NCBI GenBank assembly: GCA_043804925.1
Contig: JAZDIP010000014.1
Location: 1 to 64,000, forward strand
Direction of reading: 5' to 3'
DNA from: ChocPot-Mid sp043804925
Lineage (GTDB): Bacteria > Bacteroidota > Ignavibacteria > Kapaibacteriales > UBA2268
DNA length: 64,000 nt
Positions 7,894-17,077 of the stretch are shown here, piece after piece. The notes beneath the pieces were generated by a model, which worked only from the letters and a program-made list of their open reading frames with translations, was not told the DNA's origin and did no database searches. The position numbers and the translations under genes are program-made. Each line of letters starts with the position of its first letter. The stretch's first letter is position 1.

Positions 7894-10491
7894 ATGATTA
7901 GAAATAAATGGATAATTTTTTTATTATTAATATTTTTGATTCCTAATTCCGGCTTTGCCAATAAATCGGCTTATAAGTCATTTACAAAATCAGAGTTGTT
8001 CGAATTGGTTTCCTCGACAACTCGTTTTATTGAGAATTTAAGAAGTAAATGGCAATTATCTACCGATGGAACAAATTGGGAAAAAATTTCAATTCCATAT
8101 TATTTACCAAAAAATTCTGAGATTCAATTAAAAAGAAACATTAGGATTGATAAGTCAATTTTATATTCAAGTGTCTGGCATCTCTATTTTTTAGGAATTG
8201 ATGACGAAGTGGAAGTTTATCTTAATTCTCAGTTTGTAGGAAGGTTCTTTGGTTGTATGGCTCCGTTTATGGTCAAGATTCCACCAAAACTTATGGTAAG
8301 CGAGTCAAACACACTAATTCTAAAAATTCTGCCTTCCCGTTCAGCCTCCCGTCAGATAAAAGAGCAAAATTTGTATACAAAAAAAATCAATACAGGCAGT
8401 TTAAGGGAAATACTCTTGATAGGTACTCCCCATGTTTGGATTAGTGATTTAAAATATAAAATGAATTTCAATTCCGATTATTCAAAAGGTTCCGTTAAAG
8501 CAACTGTCAAAATTTCTTCGGGATTGATTGACCAAATGTTTGGTAATTTGAAAAAAGATTCTTTGTCTTCTGCAAAAGCCGGCTTTAATTTGGAAGCAAT
8601 GATTATGAATAAATCAACTGGCGAAATTGTTGCTAAAAGTCCAGTTTCACAAATTGAGATACAAAGCGAGAGAACCATAAAAGAAGAATTATCTTTAGCT
8701 GTTAACAATCCGGAATTGTGGACTACTTCGAATCCAAAATTATATCAATTGATTATCCGAATTTCTAAAGGAGATATTCTTGTTGATGAATACGGAACAA
8801 ATCTCGGTTTTCGTGAAATCACGACAGGTTCATATCATGGAAGACATGTAATAGCATTAAATGGAACTTTATTCGATTTCAAAGGTGTTGATTATATCGA
8901 AGATTATTTTCATACCGGACAGAGTATAACTATGAAAAGAATGGAAAGGGATATAAGAAATATTAAAACTCTTGGTGCAAATGTTGTAAGAGTAAAATAC
9001 AGCACACCCAATCCTTATTTCATAAAACTGTGTAATAAATATGGTTTATTCGTTATGGTTGAATTACCTGTTTACGATGTTCCCAATTCATTTATCGGTG
9101 CGGATGAAATTAAAGTCAGAATGAAGAATATAACTGAAAAAATGATTAATGCATACAGTAATGACCCGTCAATTTTTGCTTGGGGTATATACGAGGGAAT
9201 TTATGAGTATACTCCTGAAGCAAGTAAATTCGAAAATTATGTTATCCCAATTTTTAAAAAGTATTCAGATTTACCGGTGTATAAGACGGCATTAATTAAT
9301 TCCGACAGTATAAATGCAGGAAACTTTGATTTTATTTTAGTTAGACAAATAGGTACGAAAGGCAATTTTGAAAAAATTAAAAATAACCTGTCAAGAATTA
9401 AGCAGGGTAATCCTAATATACCGGTAATCTTCAATTACGGTATGCTGATTCAACCCGATAATCACAATGGATATTCAGACCCGCTATCAACAGAATCCCA
9501 GGCGAATTACATATTTAATTTATTTTATCTGACAAAATCTCTTAAATTAGCCGGTTCGCTTATTTGGTCATATAATGATTATCAGTTAAACAATCCTGTT
9601 ATGATACTTAATAATGAAAACAAATTAGTCAGTACTTCAGGATTGCTTGACCGGTACAGACAGCAAAGATTGTCCTTTTCTACCACCCAAACTCTTTTCA
9701 ACAACGAAAAAGACCCATTATTTTATGCCGGAAGTTATTCGGAAGAATCTCCGGTTTCTTTCATTATTTATGGGATAATTATAATTTTGTTTTTCCTGTT
9801 ACTGGTAAACAGATTTAAAAGATTTAGAGAATATCTGTTCCGTTCATTTTTCAGACCTTACAATTTTTATGCCGATATAAGAGACCAAAGAATTATCTCA
9901 ACAGTACAAACTTATATTCTTGGATTGCTCATTTCATTTTCATTCGGACTGTTTATCTCATCGCTTCTTTATTTTTACAAGACAAGTGAAAGTGTTCAAT
10001 TTATTTTGATGTTTGGTTTTCCAAGTGCAGGACTTCAGGATTTTGTTTATAGTTTAATATGGATGCCACAGTATTTTATACCTTTCGTTGCTATAATTTT
10101 CTTTAGTTTGATTTTTTTAATATCATCATTGATTAAACTTTCTTCAGTTTTTGTACAGGCAAAGATATTTTTTAATGATTCTTATACCATTACAATATGG
10201 TCATCGGCTCCAATATTAATTTTGTTGGTTTTCGGCATAGTTTTAAACAGAATATTGTTGGTCTATCCAGGATTAATGTGGTTAATCATTCCTTTGGCTA
10301 TTGCTATTTTTATATGGGTAATATTTAGAATATTTAGAGCTATTGCGGTTGTATTTGACATTAATACTATAAAATCATATATTATTGGTTTTGCAGTCTT
10401 TATTAGTATTACTCTTGTGATTTTGTCTATCTACGAATACAAATTAGGTGCATTGTCTTATTGTCAGTATTTATACGATGTATTATTATAA
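7894..10491 (+). CDS. GH2-like membrane protein lacking both usual catalytic glutamates
   Basis: 865 residues with an N-terminal signal peptide (MIRNKWIIFLLLIFL). Residues 40-180 look like the galactose-binding-like sugar domain of GH2 (SSVWHLYFLGIDDEVEVYLN), 200-305 like the Ig-like domain, and 310-570 like the TIM barrel (FDFKGVDYIEDYF, VVRVKYSTPNPYF). The acid/base region reads NDPSIFAWGIYEG instead of the usual W-S-x-G-N-E, and the nucleophile region reads VIFNYGM (511-517) where active members have S/T-E-Y-G, so Asn replaces Glu. From about 620 there are five or six transmembrane helices resembling a Yip1-like membrane domain. I infer a non-catalytic sugar-binding or structural membrane protein. 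purC starts 17 bases downstream. Confidence 0.7.
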   Translation: MIRNKWIIFLLLIFLIPNSGFANKSAYKSFTKSELFELVSSTTRFIENLRSKWQLSTDGTNWEKISIPYYLPKNSEIQLKRNIRIDKSILYSSVWHLYFLGIDDEVEVYLNSQFVGRFFGCMAPFMVKIPPKLMVSESNTLILKILPSRSASRQIKEQNLYTKKINTGSLREILLIGTPHVWISDLKYKMNFNSDYSKGSVKATVKISSGLIDQMFGNLKKDSLSSAKAGFNLEAMIMNKSTGEIVAKSPVSQIEIQSERTIKEELSLAVNNPELWTTSNPKLYQLIIRISKGDILVDEYGTNLGFREITTGSYHGRHVIALNGTLFDFKGVDYIEDYFHTGQSITMKRMERDIRNIKTLGANVVRVKYSTPNPYFIKLCNKYGLFVMVELPVYDVPNSFIGADEIKVRMKNITEKMINAYSNDPSIFAWGIYEGIYEYTPEASKFENYVIPIFKKYSDLPVYKTALINSDSINAGNFDFILVRQIGTKGNFEKIKNNLSRIKQGNPNIPVIFNYGMLIQPDNHNGYSDPLSTESQANYIFNLFYLTKSLKLAGSLIWSYNDYQLNNPVMILNNENKLVSTSGLLDRYRQQRLSFSTTQTLFNNEKDPLFYAGSYSEESPVSFIIYGIIIILFFLLLVNRFKRFREYLFRSFFRPYNFYADIRDQRIISTVQTYILGLLISFSFGLFISSLLYFYKTSESVQFILMFGFPSAGLQDFVYSLIWMPQYFIPFVAIIFFSLIFLISSLIKLSSVFVQAKIFFNDSYTITIWSSAPILILLVFGIVLNRILLVYPGLMWLIIPLAIAIFIWVIFRIFRAIAVVFDINTIKSYIIGFAVFISITLVILSIYEYKLGALSYCQYLYDVLL

Positions 10492-10508
10492 GTTTTAAAG
10501 GAATACAA

Positions 10509-11390
10509 ATGGGAGCTATATATAAAACATATTTCGAAGACTTAAAGTTATTTAGAAGCGGTAAGGTTCGCGATGTTTATGAATTTGAAGACACTTTGCT
10601 TGTTGTTGCAACGGATAGAATTTCAGCTTTTGACGTAATCATGAACGACCCTGTCCCTAGCAAAGGAGAAATTTTATCAAAGATTTCTGTTTTTTGGTTT
10701 TCAAAAACCGGTTCGATTATTCCAAATCATTTTATAACAAACAATGTTGAAGAATATCCTGATGTTTGTAATAAATATGCAACTCAGTTGCAAGGTAGGT
10801 CAATGCTTGTTAAAAAGTGCAAACCGTTGGCTATTGAATGTATCGTTCGGGGATACATTACTGGTTCCGGCTGGAAGGAATACCTAAAACAGGGAACAGT
10901 TACAGGAATTCCTTTACCTGCAGGTTTACTTGAATTTCAACAATTACCGGAACCGATTTTTACACCTTCAACAAAAGCAGAAGAAGGACATGATGAAAAT
11001 ATTTCTTTCGCTCAAGCGGCTGATATTGTTGGAAGTGATATCGCCGAAAAAGTAAAAGATACATCTTTGGCTTTATATAAGTTCGGTGCAGAATATCTCG
11101 AAAAAAATAATCTGATTCTTGCAGATACAAAATTTGAATTTGGTCTGGATGAGAATAATAACCTTATATTAATTGATGAGGCATTGACACCTGATTCTTC
11201 CCGCTTTTGGCAAAAAGATGTTTATCAACCGGGGAAATCACCGGTACAATTCGATAAACAGATTCTGAGGAATTATCTCCTGTCACTCGATTGGAATCAA
11301 AAACCTCCGGCACCGAAATTGCCTGATGAGATATTAATCAAGACAGCTGAGAAGTATCAAGAAGCTTTGAATATGATTGTGCATGACTAA
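10509..11390 (+). CDS. purC: Phosphoribosylaminoimidazole-succinocarboxamide synthase (SAICAR synthetase)
   Basis: Purine biosynthesis: CAIR + aspartate + ATP to SAICAR. 293 residues, the long form common in yeast and Bacteroidota. Typical motifs are KLFRSGKVRDVYEF (ATP-binding N-terminus), ATDRISAFDVIMNDPVPSKG, ECIVRGYITGSGWKEY (substrate loop), STKAEEGHDENIS and the C-terminal DEALTPDSSRFW. The ATG at 10509 is chosen because an AAAGGAA lies just upstream and the family N-terminus starts there; a GTG at 10461 would overlap the previous gene. A strong hairpin follows at 11399. purD lies 6 kb away on the other strand, so purine genes are not clustered. Confidence 0.96.
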   Translation: MGAIYKTYFEDLKLFRSGKVRDVYEFEDTLLVVATDRISAFDVIMNDPVPSKGEILSKISVFWFSKTGSIIPNHFITNNVEEYPDVCNKYATQLQGRSMLVKKCKPLAIECIVRGYITGSGWKEYLKQGTVTGIPLPAGLLEFQQLPEPIFTPSTKAEEGHDENISFAQAADIVGSDIAEKVKDTSLALYKFGAEYLEKNNLILADTKFEFGLDENNNLILIDEALTPDSSRFWQKDVYQPGKSPVQFDKQILRNYLLSLDWNQKPPAPKLPDEILIKTAEKYQEALNMIVHD

Positions 11391-11398
11391 TTGAACTG

Positions 11399-11425
11399 TT
11401 CAGTCAGTAGTTACAACTGACTGAA
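11399..11425 (+). terminator. 10-bp perfect hairpin after purC
   Basis: TTCAGTCAGT and ACTGACTGAA pair perfectly around a 7-base loop, 8 bases after the purC stop. The U-tract is weak (GAAAAATTTT). The core is also a copy of the GTCAGTTGT/ACAACTGAC palindrome family found at 21347 and 49180, so it may be a repeat acting as a terminator. Confidence 0.55.
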
Positions 11426-11478
11426 GAAAAATTTTCATTATATTTGATTGTAAACGGAATTGCATTAATTAAAAAGAA

Positions 11479-13158
11479 ATGATTTTGAAAAGATATAATA
11501 TAATTATCTTCTTACTTTTCCTCATTTCGGAAATGAGTGGAGAGAATTTTGTGTTGTCAGATGCTGAACATAAATGTGGCACCTTTGCTTCTGCTGAACA
11601 ACAATCAAAATTATTTAAAAGACTGATGTTCCCGGTTGATACAATTATTGGGAGGCCTCAATTACAAAAACAGGTCCAATCTCTATCAGGAAAATTTCTC
11701 GTTCACTATGATACGATTGGCTATCATTCCGTTGATTTGTCAGATAATAATGCGAACGGTATCCCTGATTATGTAGATTCAACGGCTTATTATTTCGACA
11801 TAGCTTATAAATTTTACATTGACACAATTGGATATATCAAACCTTTGGAGGATGAAGACCTTGGTGGTTCGAGTGCTTATGATATCTATATAATGAATAT
11901 TGGCGATGGTGAACCTGCTTATTATGGAGTTACCAGACATGACAAAGAGAAATTGCCGAGACAAAAATTCCCTCGATGGATAACTCATATTTTTGTTGAC
12001 AATGATTACAGTCCACTCGATTCTACCAACGATTCCTATGGCAGAAGAAAACAAACATTCAAAATTTTTGGAATTGACTTATTAAAAATAACGGCAGTAC
12101 ATGAATTTCATCATGCAATTCAACTTACATACGGTGAGCAGGAAATACCCAATCCGTTGACGATAAACGAGATGACAAGTACCTGGATGGAATATCGTTT
12201 ATTTCCTGAGATAAAAGACTATCTACAATATGTAAATGGACTTTTTATGTATCCTGAAGATTGTCCGTTTGGTTCAGGAACACCCGAAAATGGCTACAGG
12301 TGGTCAATATTCGGTCATTACATTTACAAAAACTTTGGGGATTCTCTGTTATTAAGAATGTGGGAAAAAGTTGGTGAAGGTATAAATGCTTATGAAGCCC
12401 TGAATTCTGCTTTTGAAGAACAAGGTACAAATATAAAAACTGTTTGGTGCGACTTTCTTCCTTGGTTATACTATACAAATGAGCGGGCAGTTGATGGAGA
12501 ATACTTCGAGGATGCAAAGCTTTTCCCTGAATTTTCATTTAACCGGAAAGAAAATTTTATATCTCCTGCTTTTATAGACGAAGGTAATTTGCAATCATTC
12601 GAAGTTCGTGCTTTTCAATGTATTCTTCCCACTCAGGAAAATAATTCTTTGGATACATTGAGTATTTTTATAGCCAATACCGACCTGCAGTCTGCTGTCC
12701 GTCAATATGAAAGCAACAAGCCCTACTCTTTGATTCTATCAGATTTTGAAAATAGTGAATGTCAGCAGATAACCGGAACAAAATATTTTTATGGAGTAAA
12801 AGCATTAAAGGGTGATATTTGCGATAAAACATTTTTTGTAATGTCAAATCCAATCGGTTATGTTTATCCTAATCCTTTTAAACCTTCTGAGGACAAATTC
12901 TTGTTTTTTCCCGTTCCCGATAATGCTATTATTAGCGATAATGCTTTGCTTACTATTTACTCAAATGACATGATTAACCGATACTCCAAAAAGAGGCAGG
13001 TTGTTGTTAACAATACTTTTCGCGATGGTGAAAAAAATGACAGGGTACTCCAAGTTGATACCGCAGAATTGAACGAACTTAGTAGTGGAGTTTATATTTT
13101 CTCAGTAGATTACAAAGGTAAATTGACCTTTGGCAAATTTGTTATTATTAGAAAATAA
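11479..13158 (+). CDS. Secreted HExxH metalloprotease-like protein with T9SS sorting domain (MXAN_6640-like)
   Basis: 559 residues with a short N-terminal signal (MILKRYNIIIFLLFLISE). The segment KITAVHEFHHAIQLTYGEQ contains HEFHH, a zinc-binding HExxH motif, followed by EMTSTWMEYRLFPEI, where a further metal ligand Glu is expected. The region HYDTIGYHSVDLSDNNANGIPDYVD resembles the N-terminus of MXAN_6640-type putative metalloproteases. The C-terminus (IGYVYPNPFKPSEDKFLFF ... GVYIFSVDYKGKLTFGKFVI) is a T9SS type A sorting domain, so the protein is probably exported across the outer membrane and anchored or released. It is followed after only five bases by an ABC ATPase gene, suggesting one transcript. 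Confidence 0.8.
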   Translation: MILKRYNIIIFLLFLISEMSGENFVLSDAEHKCGTFASAEQQSKLFKRLMFPVDTIIGRPQLQKQVQSLSGKFLVHYDTIGYHSVDLSDNNANGIPDYVDSTAYYFDIAYKFYIDTIGYIKPLEDEDLGGSSAYDIYIMNIGDGEPAYYGVTRHDKEKLPRQKFPRWITHIFVDNDYSPLDSTNDSYGRRKQTFKIFGIDLLKITAVHEFHHAIQLTYGEQEIPNPLTINEMTSTWMEYRLFPEIKDYLQYVNGLFMYPEDCPFGSGTPENGYRWSIFGHYIYKNFGDSLLLRMWEKVGEGINAYEALNSAFEEQGTNIKTVWCDFLPWLYYTNERAVDGEYFEDAKLFPEFSFNRKENFISPAFIDEGNLQSFEVRAFQCILPTQENNSLDTLSIFIANTDLQSAVRQYESNKPYSLILSDFENSECQQITGTKYFYGVKALKGDICDKTFFVMSNPIGYVYPNPFKPSEDKFLFFPVPDNAIISDNALLTIYSNDMINRYSKKRQVVVNNTFRDGEKNDRVLQVDTAELNELSSGVYIFSVDYKGKLTFGKFVIIRK

Positions 13159-13163
13159 ACTAT

Positions 13164-13796
13164 ATGAATGAATTCATTTTACAAGCCAACAACATCAGCA
13201 AAAAGTTCGACAGGAGAAAACCGCTTTTTGAAAATATAAATTTTACACTATCAAATGGAAAAGCAATAGCCATAACAGGTAAGAACGGTTCAGGAAAGTC
13301 AACTTTACTAAAAATTACCGCTGGATTATTATCGCTAAGTTCAGGTGAAATTAAATTTGAAATTGCTCAAAAGCCTGTCCTTCAGGAGAATTTCAACGTG
13401 TATTACGGATTTGTTGCACCATACTTAAATTTATATGAGGAATTTACTGCACCTGAACATATGAAACTACATGCGGAGTTAAAGGGAATTGATTTCAAAC
13501 AGAGCAGAGCCGGCGAACTTCTCGATAGATTCAATCTGTCAAACAGCAAAGACAAATACATCAGTAAATTCTCATCAGGTATGAAGCAAAGATTAAAACT
13601 TATTTTAGCAATATACAATGAACCGCCTGTTTTATTTCTGGATGAACCTTATTCAAATCTCGATGAAGCAGGTATTAAAATCGTTACTGATTTGATAATT
13701 CGGCACAAGTCAAATGGAGGAGGAATTATCATTGCCACAAATGACGAGAGAGAGAAAGCACTTTGCGATGAGATTATTTCGCTGGAATCACAATAA
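13164..13796 (+). CDS. ABC transporter ATP-binding protein (CcmA-like)
   Basis: 210 residues, a single nucleotide-binding domain. Walker A GKNGSGKST (39-47), signature FSSGMKQRL (about 136-144), Walker B PPVLFLDEP (about 151-159) and the D-loop SNLDEAG are all intact. Its small size and Q-loop-region sequence resemble CcmA-type subunits of cytochrome c biogenesis exporters, but no CcmB/C partner is adjacent, so the substrate and permease are unknown. It sits between the metalloprotease gene and trpS, 23 bases before the latter, all on the plus strand. Confidence 0.85.
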   Translation: MNEFILQANNISKKFDRRKPLFENINFTLSNGKAIAITGKNGSGKSTLLKITAGLLSLSSGEIKFEIAQKPVLQENFNVYYGFVAPYLNLYEEFTAPEHMKLHAELKGIDFKQSRAGELLDRFNLSNSKDKYISKFSSGMKQRLKLILAIYNEPPVLFLDEPYSNLDEAGIKIVTDLIIRHKSNGGGIIIATNDEREKALCDEIISLESQ

Positions 13797-13819
13797 TGTT
13801 TAATATTTATTAGGAAAAT

Positions 13820-14830
13820 ATGGAAAATCAGCAGTCAGACAGAAAAAAAGTAATATTAAGCGGGATACAGCCATCGGGTAAACTGCATATTGGGAATTTG
13901 GCAGGGGCTATCCGCATTTGGGCGGCACTTCAGGATGAATATGATTGCTATTTTACTATTGTTGATTTGCATGCGATTACTATCAGGCAAGAACCTGCTG
14001 AATTAAGAAAAGCTACTTTAGAGCTTGCCGCAATGCTTATTGCCTGCGGTTTAAATCCTGAAAAATGCACGATTTTTATTCAGTCACATGTCCCGGAACA
14101 TAGCCAGTTAGCTTGGATATTGAACTGCTATACTCCAATCGGTGAGTTGAGCCGGATGACTCAGTTCAAGGATAAATCCCAGACTCATGCCGATAATATA
14201 AATGCCGGATTGTTTACATATCCCGTTCTTCAAGCAGCGGATATATTGCTTTATCAGGCAGATATGGTTCCTGTCGGCAATGACCAGAAACAGCATTTGG
14301 AATTATCGAGAAACATAGCCGAAAGATTCAACAATGCTTATTCACCGACTTTCGTTGTGCCTGAACCCTATATTCCACCAGTTGGAGCGAGAATTATGAA
14401 CTTGCAGGAGCCGACAAAGAAAATGTCCAAATCGGATGATAACGACAAAGCAACAATTTATTTATCGGATTCCGATGAACAAATCAGGAATAAAATTAAA
14501 CGTTCCGTTACAGATTCAGGAAGCGAGATAATTTATAACGAAGAGAAAGCAGGAGTTGCGAACCTCATGTCGCTATACTCATTGGCGACCGGAAAATCAT
14601 TCCAAGAAATTGAATTGGAATTTAAGGGTAAAGGATATGGAGATTTCAAATCCGACGTAGGAGATGCAGTTGCACAATATATTAATCCCATAAGAACGAG
14701 ATTTGAGAAAATTAGTAAGGATAAAGCATATCTTGAGAAAGTATTATCCGAAGGAGCAGAAAAAGCACATAGAACAGCATTGAAGACTTTAAGAAAAGTT
14801 TATAAGAAAATTGGATTAATACAATTTTAA
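13820..14830 (+). CDS. trpS: Tryptophan--tRNA ligase
   Basis: Charges tRNA-Trp using ATP. 336 residues, the usual bacterial length. The class I signatures are present: SGIQPSGKLHIGNLAG (HIGH variant HIGN) near the N-terminus and KKMSKSDDN (KMSKS loop). TIVDLHAIT and QAADILLYQADMVPVGNDQKQHLELSRNIAERFN are characteristic of TrpS. TTAGGAAAAT lies before the ATG. No tryptophan-related genes are near, and the upstream gap of 23 bases leaves no room for its own leader. Confidence 0.97.
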   Translation: MENQQSDRKKVILSGIQPSGKLHIGNLAGAIRIWAALQDEYDCYFTIVDLHAITIRQEPAELRKATLELAAMLIACGLNPEKCTIFIQSHVPEHSQLAWILNCYTPIGELSRMTQFKDKSQTHADNINAGLFTYPVLQAADILLYQADMVPVGNDQKQHLELSRNIAERFNNAYSPTFVVPEPYIPPVGARIMNLQEPTKKMSKSDDNDKATIYLSDSDEQIRNKIKRSVTDSGSEIIYNEEKAGVANLMSLYSLATGKSFQEIELEFKGKGYGDFKSDVGDAVAQYINPIRTRFEKISKDKAYLEKVLSEGAEKAHRTALKTLRKVYKKIGLIQF

Positions 14831-14862
14831 ACTTTTTATTGTATTTATAATTAAGAAAATAT

Positions 14863-15639
14863 ATGCAAAAATTCAATAATAAGTTTATGGACTTCGGTTA
14901 TTTGATTTACAGATGGATAAATCCGGTATTCGATATTTTGAAATTCATTAGATCGTTTCCGGGGTATTTTAATTATTTTAAAGATTTGGTGAAGTACCTG
15001 AGAATAAAGGATAATGAAAAAATCAAGATAATTGATACCTATCCCTGTATTCATGATAAAACTCAAACAACAAATTTCGACAGTCACTATTTTTATCAGG
15101 ATATATGGGCTTTCGGGAAAATACAACAATCTAAAACTGAGCTTCATATTGATGTCGGTTCAAGAATAGATTTCGTTGGATTCTTAACTGTAATAACTAG
15201 AGTAATTTTTATCGATATCCGCCCATTGTTAGTGCAATTAGAAAAATTTGAATCAAGAAAAGGAAGCATTTTATCTTTACCTTTTGAATCCGGTACGATT
15301 AGCTCATTGTCATGTTTACATGTAGCTGAACATATCGGACTTGGACGCTATGGGGATAAATTAGATGCAGATGGGACAAAGAAAGCATGTAAGGAATTAT
15401 CGAGAGTATTGGCTCCAAAAGGCAATCTCTATTTTTCATTACCTGTGGGTAAACCCAGATTATGTTTTAATGCTCATAGGATACATTCACCTCAGCAAAT
15501 AATGGAATATTTTGCTGACCTAAAACTTGTCGAAATTTCAGGGATTGATGATAAGATTAACTATAAAAGAAACATTGATATAACAATTTTGGAAAATTCT
15601 GATTATGCCTGTGGTTTGTTCCATTTCACAAAAGAATAG
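14863..15639 (+). CDS. DUF268-like SAM-dependent methyltransferase
   Basis: 258 residues, no signal peptide. ELHIDVGSRIDFVGFL (about 93-108) has the D-x-G-S/G start of a SAM-binding fold, followed by FIDIRPL as the acidic second strand, and HVAEHIGLGRYGDKLDADG with SRVLAPKGNLYFSLPVG as the later methyltransferase strands. This combination matches the DUF268 family, often found among polysaccharide or secondary-metabolite genes. The substrate is unknown. It follows trpS by 32 bases and may be co-transcribed; function is inferred from fold motifs only. Confidence 0.72.
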   Translation: MQKFNNKFMDFGYLIYRWINPVFDILKFIRSFPGYFNYFKDLVKYLRIKDNEKIKIIDTYPCIHDKTQTTNFDSHYFYQDIWAFGKIQQSKTELHIDVGSRIDFVGFLTVITRVIFIDIRPLLVQLEKFESRKGSILSLPFESGTISSLSCLHVAEHIGLGRYGDKLDADGTKKACKELSRVLAPKGNLYFSLPVGKPRLCFNAHRIHSPQQIMEYFADLKLVEISGIDDKINYKRNIDITILENSDYACGLFHFTKE

Positions 15640-15716
15640 TAATAAATTAGGAAACTATTTATCAACCTTTGGAACTTGCATATATCAATAACTGTAAAAT
15701 TTAAATATTAAAACTT

Positions 15717-17048
15717 ATGAAAAAAATATATATAATTTTAATTTGTAATTTTTTATTTATTGTTAATTCTAATTCTGATGATTGGTACATTATTCACGAC
15801 GATGATTATAATAATTATTATGAATTAAGGAGTTATGATTCGTTACATTATGTCATTTCGGGTGTTTTTAACAAATTAGTAGATAATGAGATAACTTGGT
15901 ATTCCTTTATAAAAATAACAACTGATGCTGGTTTATCTTGGAAAATAATTTGGAAAGATGAAATGAAAATTCCTGAATATAATACTCCAAGAAAAATTAC
16001 TGATTTAGCTATTCTTTCAAATAAAATCATTGTAGCAGGAATTGAAGGTGGTATGATTATACATACAACAAATCAGGGAGAAACATGGGACACAACTAAT
16101 TTTGAAATTAACGAAGAGTGTACGGCATTATCTTTTTTCGATAATCAGCACGGAGCTGCACATTTTTTAAAAGCGGATTTTATAGCAATTTCAGATGATT
16201 ACGGTAATACATGGAAGAAAATAAGCAAACCTCAAATTGAAGATTTTGATATAAAATATAATATTGACTGTATTGAGAGGATTAACGATAGTCTGTTCAA
16301 GATGAGTTATTATAGATTTGAAGATAATACTTATTGGATAATAACTTCTTCTGATAAAGGAAAAAATTGGAGTTATTTTAACGAATCTTCAAATTATATA
16401 AGGAGAATACACTTTTTGAATGAGAAAATTGGCTGGATGGGAGGAAATGTAATAATGAATGGTGATACGTCCATTATAAAGAAAACTACTGATGGGGGAA
16501 TAACCTGGGAATTAAAATATCAAATTCCAAGTCAAGCTAATTTCAATTTTATTGAAGTAGTTGATAAAGATACGGTTTATGCTACTAATGGACATGATTT
16601 GGTCAAGACTTCTGATGGAGGCGATACTTGGACTGTTCAAACACATGAAATTGGAGAAATACCTTGTAAAATAATCGGTATTGAATTCGGAAGTAAGACA
16701 TCCGGATTAACAATTTCACGTTTAAATTATATTCATTCTAATTCAATTACATCAGATGTTCATAGTAATAAGAATGAAGTAAATGAGATATTTATTTCTC
16801 CAAATCCAGTGAATTATTCGAATTTAATTAATATTAGTTTTACAACCCAAAAAAATGTAACAATAAAAATTGAATTAATCAATTTAATTGGAATTAATAT
16901 TGCTGATATTTATAGTGGTTTCAAGGAGGCAGGTGAACACATTATTTATTTTAAACCTGACAATAGTATGTCCGCGGGAACTTATTGGATAAGAATGGTA
17001 ATTAATGGTAAAAAGCAAATTATTAAACCATTATTGATAATAAATTAA
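15717..17048 (+). CDS. Secreted BNR/Ycf48-like repeat protein with T9SS sorting domain
   Basis: 443 residues. The N-terminal signal MKKIYIILICNFLFIVNSNS precedes repeated Asp-box-like motifs: TTDAGLSWKIIW, TTNQGETWDTT, SDDYGNTWKKIS, SSDKGKNWSYF, TTDGGITWELKY, TSDGGDTWTV, the S-x-D-x-G-x-x-W pattern of beta-propeller (sialidase/Ycf48-like) blades. The C-terminus (EIFISPNPVNYSNLINISF ... GTYWIRMVINGKKQIIKP) is a T9SS type A sorting domain. It is probably a cell-surface propeller; ligand unknown. The larger protein at 42926-45343 has the same design. It converges on purD, and the terminator at 17047 lies between them. Confidence 0.82.
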   Translation: MKKIYIILICNFLFIVNSNSDDWYIIHDDDYNNYYELRSYDSLHYVISGVFNKLVDNEITWYSFIKITTDAGLSWKIIWKDEMKIPEYNTPRKITDLAILSNKIIVAGIEGGMIIHTTNQGETWDTTNFEINEECTALSFFDNQHGAAHFLKADFIAISDDYGNTWKKISKPQIEDFDIKYNIDCIERINDSLFKMSYYRFEDNTYWIITSSDKGKNWSYFNESSNYIRRIHFLNEKIGWMGGNVIMNGDTSIIKKTTDGGITWELKYQIPSQANFNFIEVVDKDTVYATNGHDLVKTSDGGDTWTVQTHEIGEIPCKIIGIEFGSKTSGLTISRLNYIHSNSITSDVHSNKNEVNEIFISPNPVNYSNLINISFTTQKNVTIKIELINLIGINIADIYSGFKEAGEHIIYFKPDNSMSAGTYWIRMVINGKKQIIKPLLIIN

Positions 17049-17077
17049 AAAAAAAACATGAATGACAATTTCATGTT
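17047..17077 (-). terminator. Rho-independent terminator of purD overlapping its stop codon
   Basis: On the minus strand AACATGAA pairs with TTCATGTT around a 7-base loop and is followed by eight T. The hairpin starts in the last codons of purD (TGA at 17073-17071). The A-run read on the plus strand also follows the upstream gene's stop. Confidence 0.7.
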
